DNA from: Tritrichomonas musculus
Taxonomy: Eukaryota > Parabasalia > Tritrichomonadida > Tritrichomonadidae
DNA length: 64,000 bases
Assembly: GCA_039105265.1 (NCBI GenBank)
Contig: JAPFFF010000001.1
Coordinates: forward strand, 7,998,001 to 8,062,000
Direction: 5' to 3'
Shown one piece after another: positions 32,201-39,507 of this stretch. Made by a program: the position numbers and the translations under genes. Below the pieces are notes generated by a model. That model saw nothing but the letters and a program-made list of their open reading frames with translations. It was not told the origin of the DNA and did not search any database. How positions within the stretch are numbered: the first letter of the stretch is position 1; the number at the start of each line of letters is the position of its first letter.

Positions 32201-32251
32201 TCTCCCTCTTCGAATAATGAGGAGGAGGACGACGATAGTGATTATTTTTAA
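23258..32251 (+). CDS. Giant low-complexity protein (2997 aa) with CH-like N terminus and internal tandem repeats
   Basis: The ATG at 23258 (MEIPVHIEWI) is chosen; the longer frame begins at TTG. Residues 1-260 are globular. Residues about 130-235 have the pattern of a calponin-homology domain (WI near the start, a central CQSLAIILSQIRPDLV, then NWQEVEVALIVLGI), as in microtubule or actin binding proteins. The rest is charged and Ser/Asn/Lys/Glu-rich, probably disordered. It carries three repeat arrays: an 11-residue NSVNHNYNEDG repeat, an 18-residue NSSRLNDSQKSPNSKRTD repeat and a ~21-residue SSHSINSKSSKQDELNDIH repeat, plus a SYSYSYSY run. The end (2900-2997) regains some structure and closes with an acidic EEEDDDSDYF tail. 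A cytoskeletal linker is a reasonable guess; the CH call is tentative. Confidence 0.75.
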   Translation: MEIPVHIEWIKNFLIYQLHAFTSKSKYSRTIMPETYATLSEYRSLLFSSNSVNLSQHYIYSLAIFSIDSNYNFERSSFLAIKNYLQQTLGKVNFSVEDLEKRNSTNLSSYDRLASDIMLLYLKVSLKSTSIYPESSFLDYQSYENSFEKWIRTITNDSPSLNCDFIYNIRTCQSLAIILSQIRPDLVMAGHISFGSSLSKIEIQQNWQEVEVALIVLGIRKPDSSELSDNLCTLCFLSDFYLTVSPLISIIGSNQISIQNNNIPKPYILEPKEGPAFPFSQSPYSYIQKIDELLYKINEIANPITKQNNPNPLPPLFKQVNIMQPIPQPQIFIPNNEESIQNDNFETELQIIRQTKQKPNAKPTPIQQSKNKITNKNKSNNFDYNKNNNDFNLNDKNLFDEPPTQNPSVSDSDDSFFIEAEKIPQKIVSVQKKKEVEAPSLYVKKNKQQDSMPLSEQRLLFKNIKKIMNKKEDSDDDIKKPKNAQFNPSKLKRPKKESELFSQFQLAEQVKAQRQRIQSKKPEQSSSQPSSPNRQIKRNHHQKKKHDYEYDYDYENEESLLSSSSFSSPRKHHHQNNNNHDHHRYYSVDKTNNYSQNKKKPNIIESIPKKELKSNRSHHKKDFLEEENENENDFDYDLQIKQHPIKKNKNQKQNHKNLSYSDDSSPSSPPQKERRRNDGSYYENYQRRKQLIEKEKRKLNHKTNISKIPTKNENSKKQKKSSFQDLIDENEREKESIQKKHKIYQEMVPNLDENIKIPISQNSNLIPIIKNPKQKQTNKKNESNSRTKFKSLIESSSIIKSDALNKQKSGTKLFGGSSSLKSFIEIEKKLKEEPNSSSEKCNEIIYYENFEEEEDENSINQNYNEDGNSINQNYNEDGNSVNHNYNEDGNSVNHNYNEDGNSVNHNYNEDGNSVNHNYNEDGNSVNHNYNEDGNSVNHNYNEDGNSVNHNYEEDENLVSGESMFTNSYQNENDNEIESDDNNKNQKKNESFICEYDINVLKNNDNIESSSKMPSDAAIDDDSIFSQSDEIKSFQIVDKRNRKDLPNTRVSHDKLLDSKNSSKFNASEKLNGSANLNDSQRSKRSHRSTNSKQLNNSSNLNESPKSQKLMNSDKLSNFSNLKESSRRINNSSKLNDSQKSPNSKRTDNSSRLNDSQKSPNSKRTDNSSRLNDSQKSPNSRRTDNSSRLNDSQKSPNSKRTDNSSRLNDSQKSPNSRRIDNSSRLNDSQKSLNSERLNFSSNLNGTNRSRISINSKKTDSNKSFDMNVETDSEPTKQPKSEKIEASSKFNDELKKISLLHSSGSSDSDSFVDPLITFGQAGISSSEILNNNQKGQSQEELSISINDDGPQKESNNDEKESESQKENDENIEIDISIVSSVEEEDDEKEDQNEEDKLSSENSEEEEKEIISSNENDNQSKEEPNSAYSYSYSYSYSNSKSNEQYDSQHNSNANSYSNAASDSHKNSNLNSNADYDSQKNSNLNSEYHSNSFASDNLEKKEKDENSVFEEEEVQSISDVNRDKSSARTNDAEDNHEEDSNKIELIKNDDEEDELFSLIESVKSSSEDEYNNKDEKSSEHKKSSNDAEETEGDNNNNSYCFTQSDDSNSQNIEKKEEPSEKAKSTSNASNEGSSSDKEKEEQNATSEEQKISHSNSSKQEEIDDIHNDFSHSINSKSSKQDELNGNHDEFTSSAKSSSSKQDEIEDIHAESSHSINSKSSKQDELNDIHAESSHSINSKSSKQDELNDIHNESSHSINSKASKQDELNDIHNESSHSINSKASKQDEIDDIAIQSSHSIDSKSSKQVEADDNHNEFTQSVKSDSSKQDELNDIQNVSSHSINSKSSKQEEIDDIHNEFTNSVKSSSSKQDELNDIQKESSHSNNSKSSNQDEIDDVQNTSSHSINSKSSKQEEIDDINDESSHSINSKSSKQEEIDDIHDESSHSINSKSSKQEEIDDIHDESSHSINSKSSKQDGADDDHNEFTHSIKSSSSKQDELNDIQNVSSHSINSKSSKQDELESDTKNPSLPVDLESSKHKGSEINSNKEEGEEPLILNDNEDKVEDINFSFSDSSDNEKPSSPHKENKEDKLIIEEEEEDMNDSNDKLPIIKDNEKETKKEENQDEFISLSLSISSSNHPTKPPNDEQSSKVDDLIELSSKNQNSSDKDIKDNASDDTKKEETKDIIDDLIDFDEKENKENKNEGENLNKSDSVFDISFGDVINDNKDDDIESAISSNKKEENSSEKGRDDSHHDIINDLIESDGKEKTTDENKEDDSIKSDDIGIIMDDDIDTKANNDNANDDDIVIDFEEEDTVEDESEKENQKEDIESTNNDDLFNNKSSLSSSDSIPDILNEAETPTVILTKVPFPEEQKSESENKDPIENSIKTATSSEKVVQTDEIELSINSSTSNIETDNEKENSKQEKNKNKTESPLITDLLLSNIDQDKKVPSLTSSNLGKKDPLLEPLDFLNLSPTKKVEKPLPIIQSQTVINSTLRNEDEISAIEPKLNDHQHDSMIGDSADSLCFSENDEKENNSSLLMKNDSDDNEDIFNSVITLQSDSNNSLNNHSKSGNEKDNKKSDEEGVNDLEISDLSLGTQNLPSFDDTKSQNDQNQLKPELSDMSIKTDKLPPFDDQSESDLLKSDSEEVKDDAVQKEKNSISSDLKKEIDEKEKDKINSALNDDEENQDVLISGEIVLPHDDDNNKSNEESSSSSLNFTDDAQTGLNSLKEPKFINSVSPDNKSNSNRSSSNNNKNATESLTKSETVTGFAKNQILPPTFIESSKIQFKTPQFEAKKQQEKIDQEQKAQKQPLSASTASSALTESTETANMPISPYPHQIHSPVTTQRVTFDKSLVKASRKDHLNQPIQHLPPFQQIIQSSSSKSTKKEEIPLSQEQKEMINDYLKDSHGESKSKYQNLTTQEEKVLLQALPRATQISQQELYDYVAKELNINRTDPRAHKIVANITTFLGHGEPNIDIFSKTSAVHISPSSNNEEEDDDSDYF
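25826..26122 (+). repeat. Nine tandem 33-bp repeats (11 aa) in the giant gene
   Basis: Units encode NSINQNYNEDG (two copies), NSVNHNYNEDG (six) and a final NSVNHNYEEDE. The middle six units are identical or nearly so at DNA level, including third positions, so the array is young or homogenised and probably varies in copy number between strains. Confidence 0.85.
26640..26963 (+). repeat. Six tandem 54-bp repeats (18 aa) in the giant gene
   Basis: Units encode NSSRLNDSQKSPNSKRTD with small changes (Lys/Arg and Thr/Ile swaps). Ser-Pro and Arg/Lys-rich spacing would suit phosphorylation. More diverged relatives (KLNGSANLNDSQRS, LNNSSNLNESPKS) precede the array, which shows its origin by expansion. 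Confidence 0.8.
28206..29291 (+). repeat. About 17 tandem ~63-bp repeats (21 aa) in the giant gene
   Basis: Units follow SSHSINSKSSKQDELNDIH, with alternating endings (NE, AE, DE). Some neighbouring units are identical over more than 60 bp (for example 29010-29160) while others differ in 5-7 residues. Consistent with unequal exchange acting locally. Confidence 0.8.
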
Positions 32252-32446
32252 TTTGTATAATAAATGTTTTTATAGTTTATAATTCTGATAATTTAGCTCT
32301 TTTATATTTCTATTATACTCCTTTTGTTTATTTATTATAAAAAAAAATGGCAATATTGGCATGAATAAATAGAAATTTTTGAGTAATAAAAAATTGAAAA
32401 AGTTTCTCCAAAATTCTTGATTCCAATTTAACATTTTGTTTATTTA

Positions 32447-32806
32447 ATGTTTCCTCTTGATTTTTTAAAAAACTGCGTTCATCAATATGTTCAAGTTGGC
32501 CTTAAAAATGGTGATGTATATACTGGAAATCTCTCTGATTGCGATACATGGATGAACCTCGTATTAACAAAGGTTTCAATTACTACATCAAATCATGAAG
32601 AGAAAAACCTTGAAAAAGCAATGATTAGGGGAAATTCCGTAAAATACATATCAATGCCACGCGAAGTTGTTGATATCGTTAAAAATAAGAAAACAGATAA
32701 TGGTCGTGATCGTCAACATTGGCAGCATCATGCACGTGGTGGAAGAGGTGGAGGAAGAGGACGTGGCGGCGGTAGAGGCAGATTCAATAATGACAATCGA
32801 AAATAG
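32447..32806 (+). CDS. LSM4: U6 snRNA-associated Sm-like protein LSm4
   Basis: 119 residues, near the family length. Residues 1-80 form an Sm fold: Sm1 is visible as VGLKNGDVYTGNLSDCDTWMN, matching LSm4 (KNGETYNGHLVNCDNWMN in animals), and Sm2 as IRGNSVKYISMP. The C terminus (about 96-118) is an RGG-type tail, as in LSm4 of other eukaryotes. LSm4 sits in the LSm1-7 ring (cytoplasmic mRNA decapping and decay) and the LSm2-8 ring (U6 snRNA in the nucleus). An AAAAAGTTT sequence about 50 bp upstream resembles the recurrent upstream motif. Strong assignment; paralogues SmD1/SmD3 also have RG tails but lack the DxWMN match. Confidence 0.93.
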   Translation: MFPLDFLKNCVHQYVQVGLKNGDVYTGNLSDCDTWMNLVLTKVSITTSNHEEKNLEKAMIRGNSVKYISMPREVVDIVKNKKTDNGRDRQHWQHHARGGRGGGRGRGGGRGRFNNDNRK

Positions 32807-32966
32807 AATTATTAATAAACTTGTTAGTGTTTTTTAAATTTTTATAATTTACTATCACCTGCTTAAACGCATTTACATTATTGCATATTTTTTAAATATC
32901 TTTTTATTGTGTATTGGGAAATAGTATTTTTGTCAAAGACCATTTATCCTATCAATTTTATATATA

Positions 32967-34070
32967 ATGAATAATAATACACCTTTTTCGAAAAAACCAA
33001 GCTTTAATGCAGTGCCAATTAATAAATTACAAATCGAAACAGATGAAATAGATGAAGAAACAAGAAGAATGATTGATCAGAAATCAATAGAGCAATTAAC
33101 TAATGAAAATGCAGTTATTTCTCAAGAAATAGATAAACTCAATGAAGAATTTTCCGATTATAGCAAAAAATCTAATGATATAGAATTATTATTAAGATCT
33201 CAGCAGCAGTGCATTCTTTTAATAAATAAGGATAATGAAGAATTAAAGGAAATAGCAGATCAAACGGAACAAAGATTAATGTCAAAGTCAAGTGGAAAAC
33301 ATAAAAAATCGAAAAACATCAAAGAATCTGAATTATTTGATCAAATTCGTTATTCGATTGAAAAACAAAATTCGTTGACCCAAAAAGCCATATCAACAAT
33401 CGACAATGACTTAAATTTGCAAAAAATTATTGCCATTAGAAAAAAAAATTTATTGTTATCAAAAAATCAATTATCTAACTTTGATCAAATTATTATTAAG
33501 AGACACAATTTAATTGAGCGATATAAAGAATATATAAATGAAACAACCAATCATACAAAAAGAAATCTATTATTTAAAGAATATGAAGATCTTATAAATG
33601 AAAATAAAGAATTAACAGACCGTTACTCAGTTATAAACAAACAAAAGCAAATTTTAGAAAATAAGAAGAAAAAACTCGCTGATATAGAAAATTCTATTAA
33701 GGAAATTGAATTAATTAAAGAAGATACCAAAAAAATCGAAGAGGAAATTGAAAATAAAAAAACTTATTCAGATTTTTCACAAATTTTTTATCATGATGCA
33801 CAATTTACCGAAAGTCAAAGTTATGAATCACAATTGTATAATTCTGTTGGCTGTGTTACAGATAGCCCTCGATTTGCCAAGACAACAGAAAAAGATCTAA
33901 GAAACCTAATTGATCTATTTGAAAATAAAATATCGCAAATTAAGAAAGAAATTGATATTGAAGGTACAGAAATAATTAAAATGGCAGAAACGATACGAGA
34001 TCAACACAAAGAAATCTACTTAAAAGCCGATTTGATGATCAAAAATAAATTAAAGAAATTAAAAAAATAA
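32967..34070 (+). CDS. Coiled-coil protein, 367 aa
   Basis: Apart from a short Asn/Pro/Ser-rich start and a less regular insert at about 270-300, almost the whole protein is Glu/Lys/Leu/Ile-rich with heptad-like spacing, in two blocks (about 35-265 and 300-365). No motor, GTPase or other enzyme domain. Such proteins act as structural parts of cytoskeleton, centrosome or intraflagellar complexes, but no named family is recognised. An initiator-like TCAATTTTATAT lies at 32952-32963, a few bases before the ATG. Confidence 0.75.
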   Translation: MNNNTPFSKKPSFNAVPINKLQIETDEIDEETRRMIDQKSIEQLTNENAVISQEIDKLNEEFSDYSKKSNDIELLLRSQQQCILLINKDNEELKEIADQTEQRLMSKSSGKHKKSKNIKESELFDQIRYSIEKQNSLTQKAISTIDNDLNLQKIIAIRKKNLLLSKNQLSNFDQIIIKRHNLIERYKEYINETTNHTKRNLLFKEYEDLINENKELTDRYSVINKQKQILENKKKKLADIENSIKEIELIKEDTKKIEEEIENKKTYSDFSQIFYHDAQFTESQSYESQLYNSVGCVTDSPRFAKTTEKDLRNLIDLFENKISQIKKEIDIEGTEIIKMAETIRDQHKEIYLKADLMIKNKLKKLKK

Positions 34071-34462
34071 TTTTAAAATCAGGAGTATAAAAATTACCTT
34101 CTGGTTTTTTATATCTGTAATTTTTTGAAGAATAGTCATAAAATAGGTGTTAAAATCATAATTAAATCAATGTTTTAATTTACAAAGTACAAAATACATT
34201 ACCAATCACGATATTTTAAATTTATTTGAATATATTAACAATTTGAAATTGGCTTGAATCTCAAAATTTACATTTTCTTATAGCAATACAATCATTTAAT
34301 TACTAAATAAACTTGATATTAATAAAAAAAAGTTCATTTATAATATATGTTTTAATTCGCTTGCTAATTAAGATAAATAATATGCGTAAAGAATAAATTA
34401 TATTGAAGAATTCATTTTTTATTCATAAAAAATACATTAATTTGATATAATTTTAAGAACAT
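34071..34462. other. Intergenic between convergent genes, no gene seen
   Basis: AT-rich DNA between the convergent coiled-coil and endosulfine-like genes. No RNA gene or repeat was recognised. Confidence 0.5.
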
Positions 34463-34708
34463 TTAAACGTCAGCATCAGTAAGCGGAGATGATTGATTTT
34501 CAACTATTTCATACTTTTGCTTAAATATCTCTATTAAATTATCAGGAGGCATTGGTGTATTTCCTGATAAAGTTTGATTTGTATTTGTTAATTTCATTGC
34601 CCATTCGGCAGAATCAAAGAATTTCATACATTGCCTTTTAACTTTTGCCGATTCATCTGTTTTAATATTTCCATAAGGCTTATGAAGGATTGTTGCTTGC
34701 TCACTCAT
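34463..34708 (-). CDS. Endosulfine/ARPP19/Igo-family protein, 81 aa
   Basis: The core CMKFFDSAEWAMK aligns with the family's invariant block QKYFDSGDYxMxK. An upstream YG...K-rich stretch and a downstream NTPMPPDNL segment (compare HIPTPQDLP in vertebrate ENSA) keep the family order and spacing. In other eukaryotes the serine of FDS (Ser33 here) is phosphorylated by Greatwall/Rim15 kinase, and the phosphoprotein then inhibits PP2A-B55, controlling mitotic entry or quiescence. This copy is short (family about 110-170) and has AEW in place of the usual GDY after the serine, which may change kinase or phosphatase binding. ATG at 34708 is the only candidate start. Confidence 0.75.
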   Translation of the reverse strand: MSEQATILHKPYGNIKTDESAKVKRQCMKFFDSAEWAMKLTNTNQTLSGNTPMPPDNLIEIFKQKYEIVENQSSPLTDADV

Positions 34709-36280
34709 TTTAAAAAATGATTGCTGTTATAGAATTTAAAAAAAATTTTATTAAGATGAGCTCTATAATTTTATTTTTATTTCGTTAAAAATTAAAAAAT
34801 ATAAAGTATTTTAATTATATAAAATACTATTATAGTACAATAAAAGTTATAACAAAGTTTATTCTTATTTTTCAAAAATAATAATTAAGATATTTAACAT
34901 ATTTAACAAAAAATAAACAGATACATATTATTGAAAATTTTAAACATTCAAAATTGATAATGTTATAGAGATATTTGTATGGTTTTTATTTTTAAATTTC
35001 AATTAATGGGATGGTTAGCTTCATTCAATTTTTGCTTGAGTTTATCTCAAAATTGAAAATACAGATAAATAACAAAATAAAACGTATATTATATATACAA
35101 AATGCCAATATTTACTAAAAACAATAAAAAAAACATAATTAATACATATATTAAAATAAAATTAAGGTATAATTTAAATCAATTTATGAATAAAAAATGA
35201 AGTTAAACAATAATATCATTTTCAACTATTTGATCACAAAATTAAATTATTATATAAAAAGAATTTCTTTGAATATTTTAGAAAATAAATGTGAAATAAG
35301 ACCAATAAAATCAAAAATTTTTTTGGTTATAAAAAAAAATTGTTTCAAAAACGTGATAAAATCATTGAATTTTTTTCAAATATTATTTAAAATTGAATAA
35401 GAAATCAAAAAATTAAAAATTACAATTCAATAAAAGTCAGGAACAGATATAAATAGGATATTAAAAGTATTTAATGAATATATCAAATATGCCTAAACTA
35501 TTTCTTTGTTATTGTTTTTTTGAAAGGTTGATTTGATCTGCTTTGCCAATTACGAAATCATAAACTATTGAAAAAGTTATATTTCGAAAAAAATGCAATA
35601 GACATGATTCAATTTTTTCTGGGTAAATTTTTGATTGGATATTTGTTCCTAATTTGAATCATATTCTAAGCCTAATTTCGGAAAGGCTTATCTCGAAGAA
35701 AACAGAGCCAATTCACTTAAAATTATAAGTTTGTTCTTAGTAACGAAAAATCACATCTTTGAAATTTTTTTGGAGTTACTGATAACATAATATACATCAT
35801 AATATATATCATAATATATATCATAATATATATATATAATTCCAATGTTTATTATTAATTTGAACAAAAATAAGCAATATCAGATAAATAAAGAAATAAT
35901 GTTTTTGATAAATGAAAAAACATTTTATTATTTTCATAATAAATATTACTAAAATTTCAGGTTTTGATAAGAGTAAAATCATTTATCATACGCATAAATG
36001 CATCACATATTATAAATATTAACCAAAAGATACAAAAGAATAGTATTCAATAATGATTATTTTAAACTTATAAAAATAGAAATTAATTATCATTATAAAC
36101 TCGTTTTCAATTCTATATTCTTTTTTTTTTTTTTTTTTTTTTGCTTTATTATCAATGAATTTCCAAATTTCGGAAAAAGTTAAAATGAATTGGATTTGAA
36201 AAAATTGTGAAGAAATGAAATAATAAACGTTCATTTTAATTGTATGTGCTCTATTAAAAATTTGTTTGTAATGCATTTTT
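34709..36280. other. Intergenic, no gene seen; microsatellite and T-run
   Basis: 1.57 kb of AT-rich DNA. Contains a short tandem of ATCATAATATATAT-like units at 35786-35838 and 22 consecutive T at 36121-36142. A 67-codon frame at 35197-35400 is low-complexity Lys/Asn/Ile and judged to be chance. AAAAAGTTAAAAT at 36174 is about 100 bp before the next gene. Confidence 0.5.
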
Positions 36281-37813
36281 ATGAGCCAATCATTGGAAGA
36301 TCTTTTTAATTCCATCCCATTACCATATAAATATGTGAAAATTCCAAAACCGGATGATCCGCCCGTTAGTAGAGACAAGAAACTAAAATTTTTTGTTAAC
36401 CAAGTAATTACTGACTTATCTAAGCAGGCTTTCATTCATTCTGGCTTTGAACAAACTGAAGATCAAGTACATTGGAACACTTCATGGGGCAGACAATTTG
36501 TTATTAATCGATATAGAAGTTGCAAAAGCTGGCAAAAAATTAACCATTTCGCTGGAGCTTTTTTCATGGGCCGAAAAGACTATTTTCATAATCGAATGAC
36601 TGAACTCAAAGAACGAATTGGTGATGAAGCAAATTTTTATCCTGAATCATACTTACTTCCAGCTGAACGATCAGAATGCGAAAAACATTATAAAGATCAT
36701 CGTTTATGGATAATAAAACCTCTTGCATCATCAAGAGGTAGAGGAATATACGTAATCAATTCAACAAATACAGAACTTCCTGAAGAAGAGGCAGTCGTTC
36801 AATACTATATTGAGCATCCTTTGCTCATAACTGGACGAAAATTCGACATTAGAGTTTACACGATAGTAACATCCGCATCTCCAGTTCGTATTTATATGCA
36901 TGACAGTGGACTAATTCGATTTGCCACTCATCAATATGATCCTAATGCAGATCCAAGCGATGCTCAAACACACCTTACCAATTTTGCTTTAAACAAAGAC
37001 GATCCTAACTTTATAAGATGCGAAGATGGAGGAGAAGAAAAGGTTAGTGACTCAAAATGGTCCATTCCATTCTTCATCGAATATCTCAAATCAAATTCAA
37101 TTGATCCGGTAGCCTTTTTTGCCGAAATTGAACGAGTTATTACAAAAGCATTACTGGCCGGCATGTCAACTATTCAATCGCATCATGCACGTCAAGTACA
37201 ACATCGTCATACATCCTATGAACAATATGGGCTAGATGTTATTTTTGACGAAAATTTCCATGCTTATGTAATGGAAGTAAATATTTCACCTGGCATGTCA
37301 GGTACAGATTCAAAATTAGATCATGATATAAAATGGAGGCTTATGCACGACGTCATTAATATGGCACGTATAATTGATTGCGATGCAAGCGTTAACGATC
37401 CTTGCCCAGGAATTGATGAAGTTGATAGGCAATGCAATCTCTCATTAACCAACGAAAGAAACCGAGCAGTTCGAACAAAGAAGATTAGCGCATGGGATGA
37501 TCCAGCATTCGTCGATTACATGATAGTCAGAGACTTTATCGAAGAAAAAAGTAGATTAGGAGGATATCATCGAGTATTCCCTAAGCGAAAAACAGTCGAT
37601 GATTATCAAAAATGCTTAGGAGATCTTAAATATCATGATGCTGTATTTATAGAATGGATAAAAATGGACAAAAATAAGAGGAAAGAAGTTTTGATGAAGA
37701 ATTGGGACAAATATAAAGAAATTCTTGAAAAAATAAATAAAGAATATAATCCTAATGAACTCCAGACACAAGAAGGATCAAGTACAGTTGCTGATGAAGA
37801 TGATGAAATGTAA
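36281..37813 (+). CDS. Tubulin-tyrosine-ligase-like (TTLL) enzyme, probable tubulin glutamylase
   Basis: 510 residues with the full TTL core from about 60 to 360: ATP-binding WIIKPLASSRGRGI (residues 143-156), GRKFDIRVY (185-193), the TTLL signature HLTNFALN (231-238), and YGLDVIFDENF...MEVNISPGM (316-339). This order and the HLTN/EVN motifs fit the polyglutamylase-type TTLLs (TTLL4/5/6 group) rather than true TTL or glycylases, but subgroup is inference. These enzymes add glutamate chains to tubulin tails, using ATP, on stable microtubules such as axonemes and the trichomonad axostyle. Residues 370-510 are a charged C-terminal extension ending in an acidic tail. Confidence 0.92.
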   Translation: MSQSLEDLFNSIPLPYKYVKIPKPDDPPVSRDKKLKFFVNQVITDLSKQAFIHSGFEQTEDQVHWNTSWGRQFVINRYRSCKSWQKINHFAGAFFMGRKDYFHNRMTELKERIGDEANFYPESYLLPAERSECEKHYKDHRLWIIKPLASSRGRGIYVINSTNTELPEEEAVVQYYIEHPLLITGRKFDIRVYTIVTSASPVRIYMHDSGLIRFATHQYDPNADPSDAQTHLTNFALNKDDPNFIRCEDGGEEKVSDSKWSIPFFIEYLKSNSIDPVAFFAEIERVITKALLAGMSTIQSHHARQVQHRHTSYEQYGLDVIFDENFHAYVMEVNISPGMSGTDSKLDHDIKWRLMHDVINMARIIDCDASVNDPCPGIDEVDRQCNLSLTNERNRAVRTKKISAWDDPAFVDYMIVRDFIEEKSRLGGYHRVFPKRKTVDDYQKCLGDLKYHDAVFIEWIKMDKNKRKEVLMKNWDKYKEILEKINKEYNPNELQTQEGSSTVADEDDEM

Positions 37814-37973
37814 TTTTTTTTCCAAATTCAATTTTTAATAAATTTTTTCTATATGATTGAAAATTTTGAATTATATGACCATTTACACACTCAAAAAATT
37901 GCAAATTATTTTTTTTCTTACTCTAATTATCATTAACATGTTTCAATAGGATTTTTAATTACACCAAAATAAG

Positions 37974-38118
37974 CCATTTTGAATAGATTTTAAAAAGGAC
38001 GAAACCGCTTACCTTTTACAACATTCAATTTTGTGAAAACGCATAGAAATTTTTGATTAATTCCTTCAAATTTGAATGTTGTAAAAGGTTTCGTCCTTTT
38101 TGAAGTCTACTCCATTTT
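37974..38118. repeat. Long imperfect hairpin (foldback repeat)
   Basis: The arms, about 37976-38034 and 38067-38118, are inverted copies: AAAAAGGACGAAACC and CTTTTACAACATTCAA are exact on both sides, with a 6-7 bp insertion in the left arm and less similar outer parts. The loop is about 32 bp. It starts some 160 bp after the TTLL stop codon. A small foldback MITE is likely; a structured 3' region of the transcript is possible if the mRNA is long. Confidence 0.6.
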
Positions 38119-39507
38119 GCTATTTGAATAAGATATATATATATATATTTCAAGATTTAAAATGCAGTAAGTAGAAACGCCTTGAAATTTTGTTTGAGAC
38201 TGATGAAATAAAAAAAAAAATTCTTTGAATTTTTTTATTTATTTTTTCATCAATTTCAATGAGTTAATCCAAAATTTTCAGGAGGTATAAGACAATTAGA
38301 ATGGTCCAAGACGTTTCAACTTACTGTTATAATAATTATAATAAGAGTATTCATTCTTTATTCGTGAGGAGGATAAAAACATATAATAATGCGATGAATA
38401 TTCATTCATTAAAATATCATTTTCGAAAAGGATATGAAAAAGTGAACTGGAACATCATTTTAAAAAATCAAAGAAAATGTATTTTCAAGATTACATACAA
38501 AAATTGAAAAACATACATATTAATCTTTTTGAATTCATTGAAAATGAAGATTTTCAAGATTACATACAATATTTGAAAATCTTGTAATATTATTTCAAGA
38601 TCTAAAAATATGAGATAACTGAGAGCTCTTCAATAACACAGATCATAATCCCACTATTTGAAATTTATAATACAATCATATGCGTAAACATTTTAAATGC
38701 ATTTTTCTGTTTAATCTGTTGAGTTCATAGAATAAAAGATATAAAATGTATTTATGTTCCTCTTATTTATTTGAATATAACATCAAATGGACAAAAAATC
38801 GATGACAACAAAAAAAGATTAATTCTTAAAAAATTACTTTTTTAGTGAGACAAATTGATTCAATTTGATATTTTCAAAAAACTTATCAAATAAGTATTAT
38901 TTACCATTATAATAATATAATGAACAAAAAATTGATTTGAAGAAATATATATATCTTTTTTCAAGATCTACATGTTTTTTATTTTTATTAAACATATTAT
39001 TACCTGCATTCAAAAAAGAAAGTGAGAAAAAATAATTCAAAACAAAAAGGTCCTTTCTGTAAAGTGGTTTCAAAAACGATAATCCACTTAGCAACGAGTT
39101 TTCATTGAAATGTTTACAAAAAGTTAAACTTTTTATAAGAAGTGGATTTTTTTTTTTTTAAAAAAAAAAAAAAAAATTGAAAGTGAGTTTTTTTGCTTAT
39201 AATATTATGAATCCTTGCATAAAATTAGGTGCTCTACAACGCTAGTATACTATTTTTTCCCCTATTTGTTTCCTAAAAATGATATTTGACCGTGAAAATT
39301 ATACTAATATAAACTTTATCAATTGCTGATAAAAATATGTTTCTTTGGAATTTTTCTTGCTTAAATGCTGCGGCACTTCACATTTTTTTCTTACTTTTTT
39401 GACATGAACTTTGAAAAAAACTCACTTGTGATGTGAAAAAAGTCCTCACTTTATCAATGTCATATTTAAATCAATTTTTTTATGACAAGAATTCATTATC
39501 ATCATAG
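38119..39507. other. Intergenic, no gene seen
   Basis: 1.4 kb of AT-rich DNA. TTTTCAAGATTACATACAA occurs twice (about 38482 and 38552). A run of 13 T followed by 17 A lies at 39147-39176. A 68-codon frame at 38301-38507 begins with ATG but has no coding signal I can defend. Confidence 0.45.
39493..39504 (+). promoter_or_regulatory. Initiator-like sequence TCATTATCATCA
   Basis: Three bases before the ATG at 39508; same form and position as the initiator-like sequence at 21587. Confidence 0.35.

Noticed and set aside
35197-35400. 67-codon frame in intergenic DNA
   Set aside because: Lys/Asn/Ile/Phe low complexity, no conserved features, no initiator-like sequence.
38301-38507. 68-codon frame starting with ATG
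   Set aside because: Composition does not differ from chance AT-rich frames; contains no motif. Kept as intergenic.
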